Below, one piece after another: positions 62,372-64,000 of a stretch of 64,000 bases of DNA (positions are counted from its first letter, which is position 1; every line of letters begins with the position of its first letter). A model generated the notes under the pieces. It made no database searches and was not told where the DNA came from. It was given only the letters and a program-made list of their open reading frames with translations. Made by a program: the position numbers and the translations under genes. Origin of the DNA: a bacterium (GTDB taxonomy: Bacteria; Bacillota; Bacilli; Lactobacillales; Streptococcaceae); contig CAJNCG010000002.1 of the NCBI GenBank assembly GCA_905221205.1, forward strand, positions 124,001-188,000, given 5' to 3'.

Positions 62372-63025
62372 GTGGGTCAAAAAGTACATCCAATTGGTAT
62401 GCGTGTCGGCATCATCCGTGATTGGGATGCCAAATGGTATGCTGAAAAAGAATACGCGGATTACCTTCATGAAGATCTTGCAATCCGTAAATTCGTTCAA
62501 AAAGAACTTGCTGACGCTGCAGTTTCAACTATTGAAATCGAACGCGCAGTAAACAAAGTTAACGTTTCACTTCACACTGCTAAACCAGGTATGGTTATCG
62601 GTAAAGGTGGTGCTAACGTTGATGCACTCCGTGCAAAACTTAACAAATTGACTGGAAAACAAGTACACATCAACATCATCGAAATCAAACAACCTGATTT
62701 GGATGCTCACCTTGTAGGTGAAGGAATTGCTCGTCAATTGGAGCAACGTGTTGCTTTCCGTCGTGCACAAAAACAAGCAATCCAACGTGCAATGCGTGCT
62801 GGAGCTAAAGGAATCAAAACTCAAGTATCAGGTCGTTTGAACGGTGCAGATATCGCCCGTGCTGAAGGATACTCTGAAGGAACTGTTCCACTTCACACAC
62901 TTCGTGCAGATATCGATTACGCTTGGGAAGAAGCAGATACTACATACGGTAAACTTGGTGTTAAAGTATGGATCTACCGTGGTGAAGTTCTTCCAGCTCG
63001 CAAAAACACTAAAGGAGGTAAATAA
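62372..63025 (+). CDS. rpsC: 30S ribosomal protein S3
   Basis: 217 residues from GTG 62372 after [29 protein letters not shown]-domain [12 protein letters not shown] near 70, and C-terminal [17 protein letters not shown]. It forms the mRNA entry helicase with S4 and S5. Confidence 0.98.
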
Positions 63026-63028
63026 CCA

Positions 63029-63442
63029 ATGTTAGTACCTAAACGTGTTAAACACCGTCGTGAATTCCGTGGAAAAATGCGCGGTGAAGCAAAAGGTGGA
63101 AAAGAAGTAGCATTCGGTGAATACGGTCTTCAAGCTACAACTAGCCACTGGATCACTAACCGCCAAATCGAAGCTGCTCGTATCGCCATGACTCGTTACA
63201 TGAAACGTGGTGGTAAAGTTTGGATTAAAATCTTCCCACACAAATCATACACTGCTAAAGCTATCGGTGTGCGTATGGGATCTGGTAAAGGGGCACCTGA
63301 AGGTTGGGTAGCACCAGTTAAACGTGGTAAAGTGATGTTCGAAATCGCTGGTGTATCTGAAGAGATTGCACGCGAAGCGCTTCGTCTTGCTAGCCACAAA
63401 TTGCCAGTTAAATGTAAATTCGTAAAACGTGAAGCAGAATAA
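63029..63442 (+). CDS. rplP: 50S ribosomal protein L16
   Basis: 137 residues. [35 protein letters not shown] and [17 protein letters not shown]. It organises the A-site region of the 50S and is the avilamycin/evernimicin contact. Starts 3 bases after rpsC. Confidence 0.98.
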   Translation: MLVPKRVKHRREFRGKMRGEAKGGKEVAFGEYGLQATTSHWITNRQIEAARIAMTRYMKRGGKVWIKIFPHKSYTAKAIGVRMGSGKGAPEGWVAPVKRGKVMFEIAGVSEEIAREALRLASHKLPVKCKFVKREAE

Positions 63443-63451
63443 GGAGAAGGC

Positions 63452-63658
63452 ATGAAACTTAATGAAGTAAAAGAATTTGTTAAAGAACTTCGTGGTCTTT
63501 CTCAAGAAGAACTCGCGAAGCGCGAAAACGAATTGAAAAAAGAATTGTTTGAACTTCGTTTCCAAGCTGCTACTGGTCAATTGGAACAAACAGCTCGCTT
63601 GAAAGAAGTTAAAAAACAAATCGCTCGTATCAAAACAGTTCAATCTGAAGCGAAATAA
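63452..63658 (+). CDS. rpmC: 50S ribosomal protein L29
   Basis: 68 residues, two long helices: [18 protein letters not shown] and [14 protein letters not shown]. Located near the tunnel exit beside L23. AAGGAG site. Confidence 0.97.
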
Positions 63659-63682
63659 TAGACTAGGGAAGGAGAAATTTCA

Positions 63683-63943
63683 ATGGAACGCAATAATCGT
63701 AAAGTTCTTGTTGGACGTGTTGTATCTGACAAAATGGACAAGACAATCACAGTTGTAGTTGAAACAAAACGTAACCACCCAGTCTATGGTAAACGTATTA
63801 ACTACTCTAAAAAATACAAAGCTCATGATGAAAACAATGTTGCCAAAGAAGGCGATATCGTACGTATCATGGAAACTCGTCCGCTTTCAGCTACAAAACG
63901 TTTCCGTCTTGTAGAAGTTGTTGAAGAAGCGGTCATCATCTAA
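63683..63943 (+). CDS. rpsQ: 30S ribosomal protein S17
   Basis: 86 residues, OB fold: [32 protein letters not shown] and [18 protein letters not shown] primary 16S binder for 30S assembly. GGAAGGAGA site. Confidence 0.97.
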
Positions 63944-63968
63944 TCAAACCTGAAAGGAGAAAACTGAA

Positions 63969-64000
63969 ATGATTCAAACAGAAACTCGTTTGAAAGTCGC
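63969..64000 (+). CDS. rplN: 50S ribosomal protein L14, 5' end only
   Basis: ATG 63969 behind AAAGGAGA; reads M-I-Q-T-E-T-R-L-K-V before the window ends. This is the L14 N-terminus and the expected next gene after rpsQ in the S10/spc order. Confidence 0.9.
   Translation, partial: MIQTETRLKV

Overview
The window is from a low-GC streptococcus of the mitis group. Gene order and protein sequences follow the Streptococcus pneumoniae / S. mitis chromosome almost gene for gene: PadR to LysM protein, mnmA-mnmG-rnjA, tsaB-rimI-tsaD, met transporter, TCS07, mutL-ruvA-tag, uvrA, ireB-ruvX, folC-cls-ccs4, nrdD-nrdG, S10 operon. It also carries RUP-type repeats. The slot just upstream of mnmA, which holds pspA in pneumococcus, has an unrelated hypothetical surface protein here, so a commensal relative such as S. 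mitis is more likely than S. pneumoniae. Species assignment is inference.

Layout. 1-2.2 kb: PadR/HAAS-DUF1700 envelope-type operon and an MFS exporter. 2.3-5.3 kb: glycosyltransferase and a membrane NDP-sugar dehydratase, flanked by RUPs. 5.5-7.8 kb: serine dehydratase plus HAD phosphatase. 8-11.4 kb: accessory stretch with a LysM wall protein, an Rgg-like regulator and two unknown proteins. 11.6-20 kb: tRNA modification (mnmA, mnmG, tsaB, tsaD), rimI, RNase J1 and RpoY. 20-26.4 kb: azlCD, aatB and the methionine ABC transporter behind a MET-box. 26.4-32.8 kb: an ECF-like S component, YesL plus two-component system 07, nrdI, and a LytTR/DUF3021 pair. 33-43.4 kb: DNA repair (mutL, ruvA, tag, uvrA), SemiSWEET, S66 peptidase, corA, M24 peptidase.

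43.4-46.5 kb: the mgtA magnesium ATPase with an elaborate 406-base leader. It holds a consensus promoter, an M-box riboswitch, an intrinsic terminator, a 23-codon leader ORF with an acidic/proline N-terminus, and two mutually exclusive hairpins, one of which buries the mgtA ribosome binding site. I read this as a two-layer Mg2+ sensor: transcriptional attenuation, then a leader-peptide translational switch comparable in logic to enterobacterial MgtL. It is the most interesting item in the window.

46.6-58.6 kb: Spx, lipoproteins, ireB-ruvX-DUF1292 followed by a tandem hairpin array, folC, cls, a ComX-dependent (cin-box) operon with an extra 47-codon ORF ahead of ccs4, and the anaerobic ribonucleotide reductase operon with probable NrdR boxes built into the preceding terminator. 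58.6-64 kb: the S10 ribosomal protein operon from rpsJ into rplN, cut by the window end. Many promoters use an extended -10 (TGnTATAAT), as is usual in streptococci. No rRNA, tRNA, complete insertion sequence, prophage or CRISPR array was seen.
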